From Blasia pusilla (Eukaryota > Marchantiophyta > Marchantiopsida > Blasiales): a stretch of 64,000 bases of DNA. The DNA is taken from the NCBI GenBank assembly GCA_050084515.1, contig CM114271.1:9672001-9736000 (forward strand), read 5' to 3'. The position numbers and the translations under genes are program-made. The notes under the pieces were generated by a model that did no database searches, had not been told where the DNA came from, and saw nothing but the letters and a program-made list of their open reading frames with translations. Below are positions 23,054-35,155 of this stretch, one piece after another. How positions within the stretch are numbered: the first letter of the stretch is position 1; every line of letters begins with the position of its first letter.

Positions 23054-24866
23054 GTCATCATTCGATAGCTCCTCCAGAATCACCCGTGGCATTGCCCTTC
23101 CAAATTTTGGGATCACTGGTAGTAAGGATGACGTCACAACCATTGGCTCTAGTGCAGGTTCATTGATCTATGCAAGCAACTTGTAAACGCCCATCACCCT
23201 CTCGTAGTCAGACTTTGCCTCCTGGCAAAGTTCAAACAATGTGTTCCGAGACTCAAGACGGAGAATGTTTTGGCCACTCTGCCAAGCAGCTCTAACACTT
23301 GCCCCAGAAAGACCCACCAAATTGAGTACCAAATCACCTGGCCTCGAACACTGCTCCATCAGAGTTTGCATGAGTGTGGGTGATTTTTCCCTCCCTCCAA
23401 GCAGTGGCACTCCTTCCTCGACGAAGATTCTTGGGGGTGAATTGGACACGCTGTTAAGAGTGAATCCATCTGCACCCAGATCAATAGGATCTTGTACCTC
23501 AAAAATCTTGAACCTGTGCTCTGGTTTGACAAAACAATAGACGTAAGAGGATTTGATCTGCAATGAATAGATTCGTAAAAATCAGCTAAGAATCGATGGG
23601 AGGAAGAGATTTTCCAGGAGCAACCCGTCGGGTTGCAAATGTCAGATGTTATCGAGGCAATTTTCATTTAGGGGGCGATGCAACCCGTCAAATTTAGACG
23701 GGTTGCTCACCAACCGTGGATGTGCAACCCATCAAGTTCCAATGGGTTGCACATGCCGTGGCAAGGTCCATTTGCAACCCGTCAAAATCCGACGGGTTGC
23801 TCGACACAACCCAAAACGTGACGAGTGGGCGATGCAACCCGTTGGACTCCGACGTGTTGTACAAAGCCTGCTAGGGTCAATCTACAACCCGTCGGAGTCC
23901 GGCGGCTTGCAGGACCCACTCCCTTTCTGGGGTGTGTTGAGCAACCCGTCGGAGTCCGATGGGTTGCAGGAAAAAATGAAATCCACGATGCAGGAAAAAA
24001 AGAAAACACTTGCATAAGTTTTTCAAACTTACCAATACTTGGTTTGTAGCCGACCTTAGCGGGTAGTCGTTCTTCACTACCCAAGACAAGACAGTTTGCC
24101 ACTTCAACGATCGCTTCACGCAATGCAAGTTGAAGACCTCATCCTCGCTACCTCCGGTGAGAACAAGGAAACATCACGTGTCACTCAGATACGCATTGGC
24201 AAAGGAGAACATCAAAGCAATTTGGTCATATGTGAAGTGAATGTTCCAATCCAGGACTGTGTCGCGTGGGTTCTCTACCCACAATATAAGCCTCAACATC
24301 CCCTTTGAAGTACTCCTCTGTCTTGAAAATGTTTGGGATGTCCTCCTTGCCAATAGCTAGCGCATTATATAAGTCTCGCATTGTTAGACCAGTTAGCTCA
24401 TCGTGGTCGTTGAGGTCCAGCCAGATTGGAGAGTTCAACACTTCCCAAGGGCTCATGTCAAGCGCCATCTCCACGTCGTACATGGAGAATCCTTCGCCAT
24501 CCGGAGTATCTGCCCATAGTTTCAGCGCCACCGGAAACTTCCTCCATCTTCGTGCGTTCACATAGGAGGTCAAAAATTTGAACACCATCCTATGCACGGC
24601 TTGATGGCAAGATGAATCGATAGCTTGATCTTGAATCTCCTTGTTCTTTTTTTGCGAAGTACCATTTCTTCGGGTCGCCAATCTCCTTGACGACATCCCC
24701 AAGTGGCAGAATCTCGCTCTTGAACATCGTCTTGAACGCGGGGTTCTTCGCTGGCTTATCCCGGATGTTGTTCAACCATAATTCGTACTCCTCTTCCAAA
24801 TCAAGGCTAGCCTCCTCTCAAATTGGCTGAATTCTGTGTAGGTCGGCTTGAAGGCACTCAATCATC
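23054..24866 (-). other. Inverted internal segment of gene A3
   Basis: On the minus strand this continues gene A exactly where the plus-strand copy leaves off at 25370. It reads the linker (DEEASLDLEEEYELWLNNIRDKP-like region, 24800-24750), then DGEGFSMYDVEMA (24540-24500), then FLVLTGGSEDEVFNLHCVKRS (24170-24100). After a GTAAGTT donor (24032) comes a palindromic intron. Exon 4 follows (23563-23060) with motif X (GGREKSPTLMQTLM) and motif I (GDLVLNLVGLSGAS). It ends at GATGACGAGTGAGT, the same end as A2 and A5. Motif IV is lost in a deletion near 24290. Confidence 0.65.
23600..23975. repeat. Palindrome array in the inverted A3 intron 3
   Basis: About nine copies lie between the minus-strand exons of the inverted segment, equivalent to the arrays at 11660-12255 and 53470-53915. 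Confidence 0.8.
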
Positions 24867-25690
24867 GACTTTCCTGGCCAACACATTCATTTCCCAAGAT
24901 GCAGTTGTTATGATTCTTTGCTGGTCGATCGAAAAATCGAGGTGGAAAAAAGAAGTGCGACACTGGAGCTACAGAGACGAGGGAATATTTTGGCTTCTGA
25001 GAAAGCAAAGTTCATTCAGGCTGCGGTATCGGCGGCCACCGGCTACCTTGCCAACAAGATGCAATGGTACATGGCCTTCCTCAACCCCGAGCTTAGGCCT
25101 CAAGTTTACAAGGAGTTGAAGGCCATAATCAAGCGGCAACAAAAGACGGACGAGGATCCCCATGGACGGATTATAGAGAAGGTGTCTTTGGATAGAGTTC
25201 ACCGCTTCGCCTTCTCGTGGATTTCAGAATTCAGGTAGATCCGGCTGATGAAGATCAATCTAGAGGGAAGGAGGCAGAGAAAAAATTGCCACACCATCCC
25301 CCTGGGATGTCGGACCCAGTTATTTCCCATTGGCTACAAGAATGGTCCTTTTGGGATGCCTTGCGCTTGCTGGTGCCTCAAATTTCAAGCATTTTGGAGT
25401 TGACTTATGTTGGTTCTTGGGGAAGGAGCAAATATTGATATCCATGGATTTTTGTTTGCAGAAGCTTCAAAATCAGCTCTTGGGGCAGGTGTTGGGACTC
25501 TTCATGGGTCACATGGGACCGATACAGGGTTCCTAGGGGGACAAGGATCTTGGATCCTCCTTCCTTCTCAATTCCAATCTACAATCATGCAGAGGAGCCT
25601 CTGACTAGCCCTGAGAAGTTTCTTGTAGAGGAATCGGCAAGAGTTAGGAACATTTTTGTAGATGACGAGGCTGAAGAGATCATCGACTAG

Positions 25691-26540
25691 ATTTTCTTGT
25701 TCATGAAATCAGATGTAAATAACCAATTTGCGAATGGTTTTAAATAAAGTGGAAATTTTTTTACGCACCCAATTCTCTTCACGCTTATGGTCTGATCTTA
25801 TTTTCAATCACATTCCAAAATTGGGGTGAGGCTTTTCTCCTTTTACAATCCGTAAAAAACCGATGGGTTGCCTAATGTCTATTCACATTTTCATTTTTCT
25901 TGAAAATAGATTTTCAAATTTACATTTTGACCGATGTTCTTTCATTGTACCAATACCAATTTGTTTCCCTCGATTCTTTTGGTGTGGTGTGTTTGCTTTC
26001 CTGAACTCTAATCTTCACTTCGAGAGGTTGGTAACCCGTCTGATTCAAAAAGGTTGAGAACCACTCCAATTGAACAGTAGAATTGGTTTTTGCAAATAGT
26101 CCAATCTTGCAACCCATTGGAGTCCGACAAGTTGCAAGATAATCTAAACTAGAGACAATATAGTCTTGCAACCCGTCGGATTCTGATAGGTTGCATGTCT
26201 GAATGAATGGACCTGGCTGCTTATCAATCTCCCTCTTCACTACTCATGGCTACAAACCTGTTGCTTCCATTGTCCACTTAGTCCTTCCTTGCAAGTTTTC
26301 TTATTGATGCATACATTTCCCAGTGGTTGAGAGAATGGTGAAACCAAGTTGTCAAACGCACAGTAGTCCATGGTAGACTCCACATACCCATTCATGAGCC
26401 AACATATTTAACTAAATCAAAGCCTCCGAGTTTTCAAGAACCCTACACTTTGATCAAAGACTGTCATCAAAGTCCTCGGCTACGCACAATGGTCAGTGTT
26501 CGGTTTTGTTGTGGAAAATCCCATCTGATGGAATAGTATT
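25691..26540 (+). other. Gene A3 3' flank, truncated
   Basis: Four palindromes (25845-26200) are followed by sequence matching the A2 flank (GATGCATACATTTCCCAGTGG). The match stops near 26540, so the outer end of this element copy is missing. No gene is seen. Confidence 0.5.
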
Positions 26541-26589
26541 GATCGGATGCTTTACCCAATTGGAATCTCCAATAAACATTACAGGACTC

Positions 26590-28010
26590 CAATGCAACAA
26601 CTTTGGGCAATGAATCAAGGGTATTGAATGTGTTGAAAATTTATGGTATGACTAGCTTTGCAATATTAGCATATACTCTTGCTCGGTGTGTTGTGAATTT
26701 AGTGGAGGAGACCAAGTAGTGACTAGAGCTTCCAGTCTCAGAGATAGAGTTTGTACTTCAGGCCATAGACCATGTGCCTTATGATGTTGGTGTACTTGAA
26801 CTCTTCATCACACCATCTATTATACCTGATTGGGATCCCCTCGGGGAATCCTAGAAGACATTACTTACCAGTATAGCAGCTTTGGGCAATCAATCCATGG
26901 TATTGAATGCGTTGAAGAATTCTGGTGTGACCAGCTTGGCTATATCAACATATGCTCTTGCTCTATGTGTTCTGGATTTTGTGCATCAAACCAAGTAGTG
27001 ACCAATGCACAAGATTATAGTTGAGTTCCATCTTGGTTTACTTCTGGTTCAAGGGGATACAAGCCGTCCTAAGCAAGGGCTTCCCCACAAAATGTTTCTT
27101 CAATTCTGCTTGTTGTGGATTTACCCTCCAGAGATTGAGATCATACATTTTTATGCCTTCCTCCATTTTTTTCTGTTGTGATCATTTTCTCACCACTTTG
27201 GTAATGGTATTCAAAAAATCCTTTCTCATCTTTCTCTCACAGTGCAGACCCTGCTCGGTTAATGGTTTCCTGCACAACCGAGCTTCCAGATAGATAGAGA
27301 GAGAGTAGGCTATTGAATGTGTTGAACAGTGGTAGTGTCACAAACTTAGCAATATTAGCATATGAGCTTGCTTTGTGTGTTTTGAATTTTTTGCAAGAGA
27401 GACTGTACTCATTAAGTAATGTCTGTCGTAACTTTGCGACCATATACCCCCAACACACATTACTTACCTGTGTAGCAGCTTTGGGTAATGACTAAAGGCT
27501 ATTGAATGTGTTGAACAATTCTAGTGTAACCAACTTTGCAATATCTGCATATGTTGTTGCTATGTGCTCCCCAAAATTAGTACTTCAGTTCTTCTTGTTC
27601 TAGATATAGAGTGAATAGAGAGAGATCAGACATTTTCAAGCCTTCCTCCGTGTTGCTATGTTGTGATCATTTTTCCACTACTTTGGTAATGGTATCTATG
27701 ATAGTTCAAGCGTCTTGGGCATGCTGGTCTTGTCCTTGGACCATTCTTCTATGAATTTTTTCAAAACATCATTGTCCAGCTTCAACTCCTCAGTTCAGCC
27801 CTCCCACTAGCAGCAACCGAGCTTCCAGCCTTAGTTTCGGGAGAGACTGTAATAATTAAGTCTTATGTGACCTTAGTATTGCCTTATGTGATCAAGTAGG
27901 CTCTGAATATGGTGAAAAATTATGGTGTGTTACTAAACTCGGTTTGTGCATATAGGCTAGTGAATGTGTTGAAAAGTTTTGGTGTTACCAAAACTTGTCA
28001 GGATAAATCT
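26590..28010 (+). repeat. Degenerate exon-like repeats of about 110 bp
   Basis: Up to six diverged copies start near 26590, 26866, 27305, 27465, 27895 and 27955. Each can be read, with breaks, as ALGN, then VLNVLKNSGVT, then a Leu/Ala-rich helix-like stretch (AILAYALALCVLNF). Some are preceded by GTAGCAGCTTTGGG, which could be a splice acceptor. This could be the remains of a repeat-protein gene (helical repeats) or a tandemly duplicated exon. I do not recognise the family. Confidence 0.45.
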
Positions 28011-28196
28011 TATTGCACATGCTGGCATCTTATTTGTGTTGGGTGTATTGAAGGAGACCATAGGGAAGTGATTGTCCTATTGGAGGCCATTTGATTTGAC
28101 CACTAGTGGATTGCTAGACCTTTTTGCGCATCATAGAGAGTCATCTTGGGTGACTCTTCTCTGCCGTGAGTAAGAATTGCGCACACACATACACAA

Positions 28197-28870
28197 TGGC
28201 GAATGTTCCCCTATTAGATCAGTACTCATATGTTGAGCATCACCGGATGGATCCCCCATACTGCTTTTCTTATGATGAGGGAAGTGATGTTATATTTTAT
28301 GATGGTGCTTGTGGTCGCCATTTTCATTAGATTGGAGGTGGCATGCCCACAAACCCAGATAGTGGCAAGGGTAAGATGTGCATCCCTGTTGTGCTGCTTG
28401 GAAATCACGATTGGAGTGGACCTTAGGTATGTGACCTATGTGTTGATGACAGAGCCATTTTTTTTTCTTGTGGGTTGGTTGGTTGTGTTGTTGGGCATAC
28501 TGAGTTTGAGACATGACCCATGAAGTGTGCTCACCTAGATTGTTATTCCTTTTATCACCCAAGTTGTGCGAAGACCCGCTTGCTTGTCGGAGGACTCTCG
28601 CAGGCTCACCTCGAGGCTGACACAATGCAAAGCCCTCTTGTTGCTCCTGATGCACTCATCTGCTCGGGTCACTATTGTGATGCGTGCAAGATATATGAGG
28701 AGGGTATATATGACTTAGTGCAGTGTCGTAGATGCCCCCGTGCTTGGTGTTATGATCAGACCCCAGGAGGCAAGAGATACCTGCACAAAGGCTGTGATGT
28801 TAATGGCAGGTGGAATTTTGGTGAGCGGAAACTTGTATATTGTCGTCGTCATATAACTCTAGAGGACTAG
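28197..28870 (+). pseudogene. PHD/zinc-finger protein fragment (EDM2/NSD-like)
   Basis: From MANVPLLDQYS at 28197 the frame reads CFSYDEGSDVIFYDGACGRHFH. This is a PHD finger in which two zinc-binding cysteines have become Tyr. It then hits a TAG at 28328. In shifted frames it continues KCAHLDCYSFYHPSCAK (28520 on), CSGHYCDACK, and LVQCRRCPRAWCYDQTPGG. This Cys/His series with CRRCPRAW resembles the plant EDM2-type and NSD-type PHD clusters, which read histone marks. It is broken by at least one stop and two frameshifts. No intron is visible, so it may be a retrocopy or captured fragment. Confidence 0.55.
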
Positions 28871-29624
28871 TCTGTACCTACTCGCGATTGAACCTATATT
28901 CGTGTAATAGATGCAAGAGAGACTTTAACGTCAATTGATGTAGCAAGTTTGGACACTAGATTTTGGGAGTTAGGATTGAGGATTTAGAAGAAAATGTTTG
29001 CCCCGTGGTGGATTTAAACGCAATATCTTAAATTAAGGAGGTGACATCAATGTGTATACTCCTATGGCGTCCAAAATGCTATAACCTCTTGCAAAGAATT
29101 GCTTTGGATCTGATCAATGGTGTTGTATTCTCTATTGTGGTTTGTATAACAGGTTCCTGTGTGTATCCCCATAGTTTCCAATGTTGACTTGTACTATAGC
29201 TAGTATCAGATTGGTTGAATAGAGGGGTGAAGGAGAGAATGATGAGCCTATTTTTGTCTTAGGTTACTTAGATGGGCAGACATTAGCGGATCTGCGTCTG
29301 AAATATTATGCAATTGTGGAATTTTATTTTGATTTCTGGGACTTCCGGCTCCCTGGTAGAACGCATCGGAATGCATAGAAGGTAATTCTGCTGATGGAAT
29401 TGGATGGTATAGTAGGTGTCATTCAACAATTACCTGTAGGCCCTTATGGGAGGACAATGCAAGTGTCCTCTCAGTCTTCTGTAGCCACCGTATCTACTAT
29501 AGTCGAGACTATAGCAGGTTCAGCTCCTCTGTCTGAGAGCCATACTGAAATTGAGGCACATCCGGTGGGTTCAATTGATATCTCAAACCAAGGTTCTGTT
29601 CGAGTCTCGTTTGAGTCAGTGTAG
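28871..29624. other. No recognisable gene
   Basis: AT-rich sequence with one 76-residue ORF (29394-29624) that ends just before gene X. It reads with few landmarks (PLSESHTEIEAHPVG) and may be part of the gene X 5' region. No repeats of the palindrome family are present. Confidence 0.4.
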
Positions 29625-31515
29625 ATGGCAGATCCAAGTGCAAAATGTTGGAATGATGAGTTCATCAGATTAGGGAAGTGGGTTGAGAAGAATGGATACA
29701 AGGACCACAATTGGAGGGTGAGGACATGGGATGATGGAATAGATGTCAGAGGACACCTAGAGTGTTTGGAGTGTAGAGTGAACTATGGGAATGCAGAGAA
29801 TTCCCAAAATGTGAAAGCTATTGCAAATTGCTTTAGCAATTTTAGGACAAAGCATCTAGTTAACCCGAAACACAAGGATAGCTTCTATAAGAGAAGAAAA
29901 TTGCCTACATCATTGATGGAGCCTAGTGATGTTGTTCACAAATCTCATTTTGATCATGGTGAGGCCATCTCTAGAGGACTAGAGATTGTCTCCCAACTGA
30001 ATGAGAATGTTGGGGGTGATAGGGAGGTGTTCTTTGTGACACCATCTCCCACACATCCTCAATATGCCAATATGTCATACCTATTTAAGGTCAGGAGTAG
30101 GGTCTGTGGAAAGTTGCATACAGACATGTTCCCAAAGAAATTGAATTTGGATCATAATTTGAGACAATACATGGTTATCCGGGATCACTTGGATGCCTCA
30201 AAGGTCAAGGAGGCTTCTATGGAGATTGCATTGAGGTGTGGGAAGAGAGGAGGACCAAGGAAAGCAGATACTAGGGATCAACACCCATCACGCGGATCAA
30301 TCTTGAGGTTCTTTACATGAGATAAGTCCAACGTTGGGAGTTCTTCATGGAAAGGTGGGTCACATCGAGCAATAGATCAAGGACTAAGTTTGCTTTGTTG
30401 GGGATTGTGGGATGAAATGGTAAAGTGGAGAGGAGATCGGATGGATGTCAAGGCTATTCTTGATGATCAAGAGGGAGGGGCCTTGTCGGATTGTGAGTTA
30501 ACATGTGAACCTAACATGTAGTAAATGTGAGTCAGTAAAGCGATTGGATGATTTCCGTGGTCGGGTGCACATGGAAGCAGAAGTTGTAGTGCCAAGAGGA
30601 GCAAGAGATACCAGTGGGGGGATACGGTTGGATTGTCTCACCAAGACAGAGCACAGAAAGCACGTTGCAAATTTAACTTCCAAGTTCAGAAAGCAACGAT
30701 GGCTTCTATCATAGTATGTTGCCAAAGTAGTTGCCTTGAGTACTAGGCGGAGGAAGCTAGAGGAATTGTTAGGAGTAGCTACAGATAGGAAGGATCTGGG
30801 ACTATTCCTTAGGAATATAGTGAATAGGCATAGGACTCGAGCATTTGGTGGCAAAGAAGGGTTATGGGATTTCATGACAGATGTTGCTAGAAATCTAACC
30901 AGGGCTGCCAAGGGTTTTAGGGACGGTAAGAGAACCAAAGCCATAGCCCAAGCAATGCTACAATTTGGTGGTAGGCAAATGGACCAGTGCTTTCACAAGA
31001 ACTTAGGTGTTCCAAGTCTAAAAACAGTGCAGCGAGATAGAGCCAAGTTACCACCCTTCACAACTCGATTACGCAAAGCAATATTCGTGGAGGTTGGCAG
31101 AATTTTGTCTGCATCAAAGCAAACTCTTGGAATTGAAGGAGATGTCCCTCTAATATTTGCAGAGGATGAAACAAGGATTAAGGGTGTTTGAGATTCAATA
31201 CAAAAAATTATAAGCCTGTTTTTCCTTTTGAATACAACCTAACATTAAAGAGTTATGTTTGACAAATGGGAGGCCAAGTATGATACCCTAATTAGGTTCT
31301 GTGGGCCCAAAGAGGCACACTAATGTTGATATTGAATGGAAGTACTGGTCGAGGATGGTGATGAGGGCTACCACAAGATTGTAAGTACTTTCTAGGGTTA
31401 TTATAAAGGCACGTTTGCAAAAGTTGTCATTGTAAATCCTCTTCATGAATCTATGCCTAAATTGGTCATCTGTGTTACTGCCACGCGTAACAAGTTCACT
31501 ACAGAGTGGATGAGA
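29625..31515 (+). pseudogene. Gene X, N-terminal half: zinc-finger transposase-like protein
   Basis: A 231-residue ORF (29625-30320) starts MADPSAKCWNDEF. Its segment LECLECRVNYGN ... ANCFSNFRTKHL ... H forms a C-x2-C ... H-x-n-H arrangement like BED-type or related DNA-binding fingers. Further coding sequence follows with shifts: LTCSKCESVKRLDDF (30505), a basic block, GVPSLKTVQRDR (31005), FAEDETRI (31165), and KVVIVNPLHESMPKLVICVTATRNKF (to 31515). It breaks off at 31515 against gene A4. The missing C-terminal half is found at 56125-58110 in the same orientation. The architecture suggests a transposase-derived protein. The family is not recognised. Confidence 0.5.
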
Positions 31516-31768
31516 CCTGATTTGAGTCCCACCGCCTTCCTCGGCAGTATACCTTGTACGCTCTGCAATGTGACACCCATCCAGTATCAACATGTGCTCT
31601 GTCCTTGGTAATACCATTATGGCAATCGCACAGGTAGTAGGAATCCAACACGTCTGAGAGAAGAAAAGAAGCCTACCCCTGCCTTTACGACTTGAGGGGA
31701 AGGCGCCAAGGGAAGAAGCCCGCCATACCTCTTAAGTTGGACCAACAGGGAAAGAGTCCGATCAAGCA

Positions 31769-31799
31769 ACCTAAACCCTAAACCCTAAACCCTAAACCC
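31769..31799. repeat. Interstitial telomeric repeat (CCCTAAA)n
   Basis: Four tandem plant-type telomere units lie between the last block of A4 and its exon 4. Relative to A6, about 300 bp (equivalent to 59745-60048) is missing exactly here. Confidence 0.9.
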
Positions 31800-32159
31800 C
31801 TGAAAGTCCCACTAAGTCGAACACCAAGTCACCCGGCCTTGAGCAGAGCTCGATGAGCGTTTGCATCAGGGCTGGCAACTTTTCCCTTCCTCCCAAAAGT
31901 GTGGTACTATCTTGCATGTAAATTCCCGGGGGGGAATTGTACAAACTATCTAAGCTGTACCCATCTGAGCATGGATCCACAGGATCCTAGATCTTGAATA
32001 CCTGGAAATTGTGCTCGGGCCGAACGAAGCAATAAACATAGGAGTGGTCCATCTGTAAAGAAGCATGTTGGAAAAAATGTCAGCAACTTGGCATAATGTG
32101 CAACACGTCACCAAAGAACTCGGCTTGACCCTAGATAACTTTTTTCAATTACTAACTTT

Positions 32160-32420
32160 GGATCAACCTGTCGGAGTCTGACGGGTTGTTTTGTCCCTGA
32201 CCAACCCGTCGGAAGGCGACGGGTTGCTGGCCTAGAGCAGCCCATGCTTGGCTGAGAGCAACCCATCACTTTTCGACAGGTTGCAACTTTACGGAAACAC
32301 AGGGAAAAACCAAAAGCAACTGCAACCCGTCGAGTTTCGACAGGTTGCAGGTACACCACGGTTTTCCCTGTGTTTCTGGGAAAGATGCAACCCGTTGCCT
32401 TTCGACGGGTTGCTCACGGA
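32160..32420. repeat. Palindrome array in A4 intron 3
   Basis: Six to seven copies between the two methyltransferase-like exons. Spacers include a GGAAACACAGGGAAAAACC stretch that itself recurs inverted at 32352-32370. Confidence 0.8.
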
Positions 32421-34549
32421 CAAAAACAACGGAGATATACTATCAGGAATTCACACGCATTGAGCCTTACCCGAATTTGAAAATATATTTGAGATTTTAC
32501 TACAGGAATTGAGCCTTACCCGAATCTGACTCGTCACGGATCGGAGTGGGTACTCGTTTTTTATGAACCACGATTGCGCCGTCCTCCACTTTAGCGACCT
32601 CTTGACGCACTGGAGGTTGAAGAGCTCGTCCTCGCTCCCTCCAGTCAACACTAAGAAGCAGACCTTGTCACCCAGATAAGCGTCTGCAAAGGAGAACAAT
32701 AGCGCGATTTGGTCATAAGAGAGCGGCAAATTCCTGCCAGGTACCCCGTCCGACGGATTCTCGCCCCACAGTCGCAACCTTGAGGGCAGATCAGCAATCA
32801 AGAGATCCACCGCAACCTCTTCAACCACTCCATTCAGTGCCCGTTTCGTTGGAGCTTCCGTCCCAACGTTGTCAATTTATCAATGGCTGGTGTCGACGCT
32901 TGAGAACTGAAGCTTTTCAGCTCATCTAGTAAAGGAGTGAACTGAAGGAGGACGCTTGTCTGGGTCGTTGTTTCTCTATGTCTTCCCAAGGATGATGGAC
33001 TGTATTCTCCTTGGGACAACCCTGGCACCTCTCGCTTCCGCTTCTCTCGAGTCTACGAGCGGCTTGTCGGGGTCTCTATGACCTCAGACTCTGGTGGGGT
33101 TTTTTTCGCCGGGGACCTGGTCCGACCCTCTCACCCCGCTCGCCCGGACGATTCTGCCTCTGGCCTTGAATCTTCATCCTCTCTTTGGGAAGACTCGGCC
33201 TCGGAATTCTTCCCTCCCCTCGCCTTGCCTTTTAGACCCGTTGTGGATTTGTCTTTGGCTGTGCGGACCTTGGAAGCCAAGTCAGGTGTCTCGTGGGCTT
33301 GCTCTTCCGCATCTCCTCTAAAGAAGTCTTCAGGCTGCACAAAATTGGGGATTTCGTCTTGTCCTGAGGCCACTGCATCATGAAGCACTCGTAAATCCTT
33401 ATCGGTGATGTCTTTAGGGTCGTTGAAGTCAAGCCAAATGGGGCAATTCTCCACCTCCCAATCGGACATGTGCTGCGCCATCTCCATGTCGTACATGGAG
33501 AATGTCTCTCCATCAGACAGCGAAGCCCACAATTTCAAGGCTGCAGGTAATTTTCCCCAGGTACCTGCATTCTTACAGTGGACGAGGTACCTGAAGACCA
33601 TCCGTTGGGCATCTTTTACTTGAACTGAATCGGCCGTCTACTCCTGTAGATCTCGCTTCTTCTTTGCTTGATCCTGTTTGTTCCCCACGATTTCTTCGTC
33701 AAGCTCTGCTTGAGGGAGGACGCAAACCTTGAACATTGTCTTGAATCCTGGGTTTTTTATTGGCTTGTCCCGAATGTCGTCAAGCCAAATCTCAAGATCT
33801 ACAGAACTTTCCAGGTTTGCTTCATCCGGAATGGGCTCTAATCTTTTGAGCTCCGCTTGCAGACTGTCCAGCACGGACTTCCCGATAACCCGCAACGCGT
33901 CCCAGAACGACCATTCGCGTAGCCACTGGGAGATCACTGGATCGGACACACTCGGAGGATGGTGTGCCACCCTCTTCTGGGTCTCTGTGCCCTCGAGACT
34001 GATTTTCATCAGTCGGATCCTCCTAAACTTGCTTATGCCGGACAACGTAAACCGATGCACGCGATCCAGGGACACTTTCTCCCCAATCCAACCTTGCGGA
34101 TCTTCATCCCTTTTCCGCTGGCGCTTGATAATCGCCTTCAGCTCCTTGTAAAACTCCGGACCAAGTTTGGGGTTGAGAATGATGATGTATCGCTGCATCT
34201 TGCTCGCCGTGTATTTTGTGGCTGCAGATACTGCAGCTTGGATGAATTTCGCGCGCTCACACCCAGATACTTTCTCCCTCCGCTCCAGCTCCAGTGCAGC
34301 GCTCTTCTTCGCGGCTTGTATTTTTGACCAGCAAAGGATGGTTAGGGCTGCATCTTGGGAAATAAACTTATTTGCCCAAGTTTTCATTTTTATCTGTGCA
34401 CCCTTTGCAAGCATCTGATTTACTAGGGCGTCGCCCAAGAACCCCTTGTACTCTGTCGGGTGCATTATAAGCACCTTCTTCACCCGATCGCAATCATGGA
34501 TCCAGTGGTGGGTGACATTCTCCTCCGATATAATCCTGCATATCCAAAC

Positions 34550-35155
34550 TCAACCCGTCGGAGTCCGACGGGTTATCACAGCTCAAGGTCGGATTCTAGC
34601 AACGATCTAAATGATGCAACCCGTCGGAGTCCGACGGATTGCATTCACATTTGTGAATGCCTGGTTTCAACTCGTCGGACTCCGACGGGTTGTCAGATAG
34701 TCCGTATCAAACGTGAACATAACAACCCTTCAGAGTCTGACAGGTTGCGCAATTGAATGGAAACTTGCAATTTGACGCGAAATTTGCTAAACCAACTTCC
34801 GAATGCAACCGGTCGGACTCCGACGGGTTGCTTTGGGCCAAAAACATACTAAACCTGTAGTCAGTCGAACAACTCGTTGGAGTCCGACGAGTTGCTTTCT
34901 TCAAAAAACATCTTGAAAAGGCGGCGAGTCGAGCAACCGGTCGGACTTCGACGGGTTGCTTTGGGCCAAAAACTTACTAAACCTGTGGTCAGTCGAACAA
35001 CTCGTCGGAGTCCGACGAGTTGCTTTCGGCATAAAATTACCTAACCCATTCATCAATCGAGCAACTCGTCGGAGTCCGACGAGTCGCGTTTGGCCAAAAG
35101 CATCCCAACAACAGTGCCGATCCAAACAACTTGTCGGAGTCTGACGGTTTGCAGC
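34550..35155. repeat. Palindrome array in A4 intron 2
   Basis: About eleven copies. The six between 34806 and 35150 recur every 62-66 bp with the spacer TTTGGGCCAAAAAC and TAAACCTGTGGTCAGTCGA. 34998-35022 is a perfect palindrome with both arms changed to CAACTCGTCGG type. Confidence 0.85.

Larger units (their letters stand above)
20750..25690 (+). pseudogene. Gene A copy 3: ParB/methyltransferase-like, internally inverted
   Basis: Start MTQKNSQASK at 20750. Exon 1 (to 21358) is a Lys/Glu-rich coiled coil with an acidic tail ending DTDPFFD. Exon 2 (about 21409-21920) is the best ParB-like segment: MEYIQEIQSEEDIDKLKQ, then FFIWDGNHRFMAW. One TGA at 21814 breaks it. Intron 2 is filled with palindromes. 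Exon 3 starts at 22889 after a GTTTGCAG acceptor and runs to KGAQIKKKT (23053). Its continuation (TWANTFISQDA) is found only at 24867. The segment between is the rest of exon 3 and exon 4 in inverted orientation. The last block (25385-25690) ends KKFVDDEAEEIID-like at a TAG. The family has beta-class methyltransferase motif order. Confidence 0.6.

Noticed and set aside
23168-24830. A separate minus-strand gene inside A3
   Set aside because: Its sequence supplies exactly the exon parts missing from A3 and its ends match the A3 breakpoints, so it is an inverted part of the same copy.
31769-31799. Chromosome end
   Set aside because: Only four telomere units, with gene A sequence continuing on both sides.
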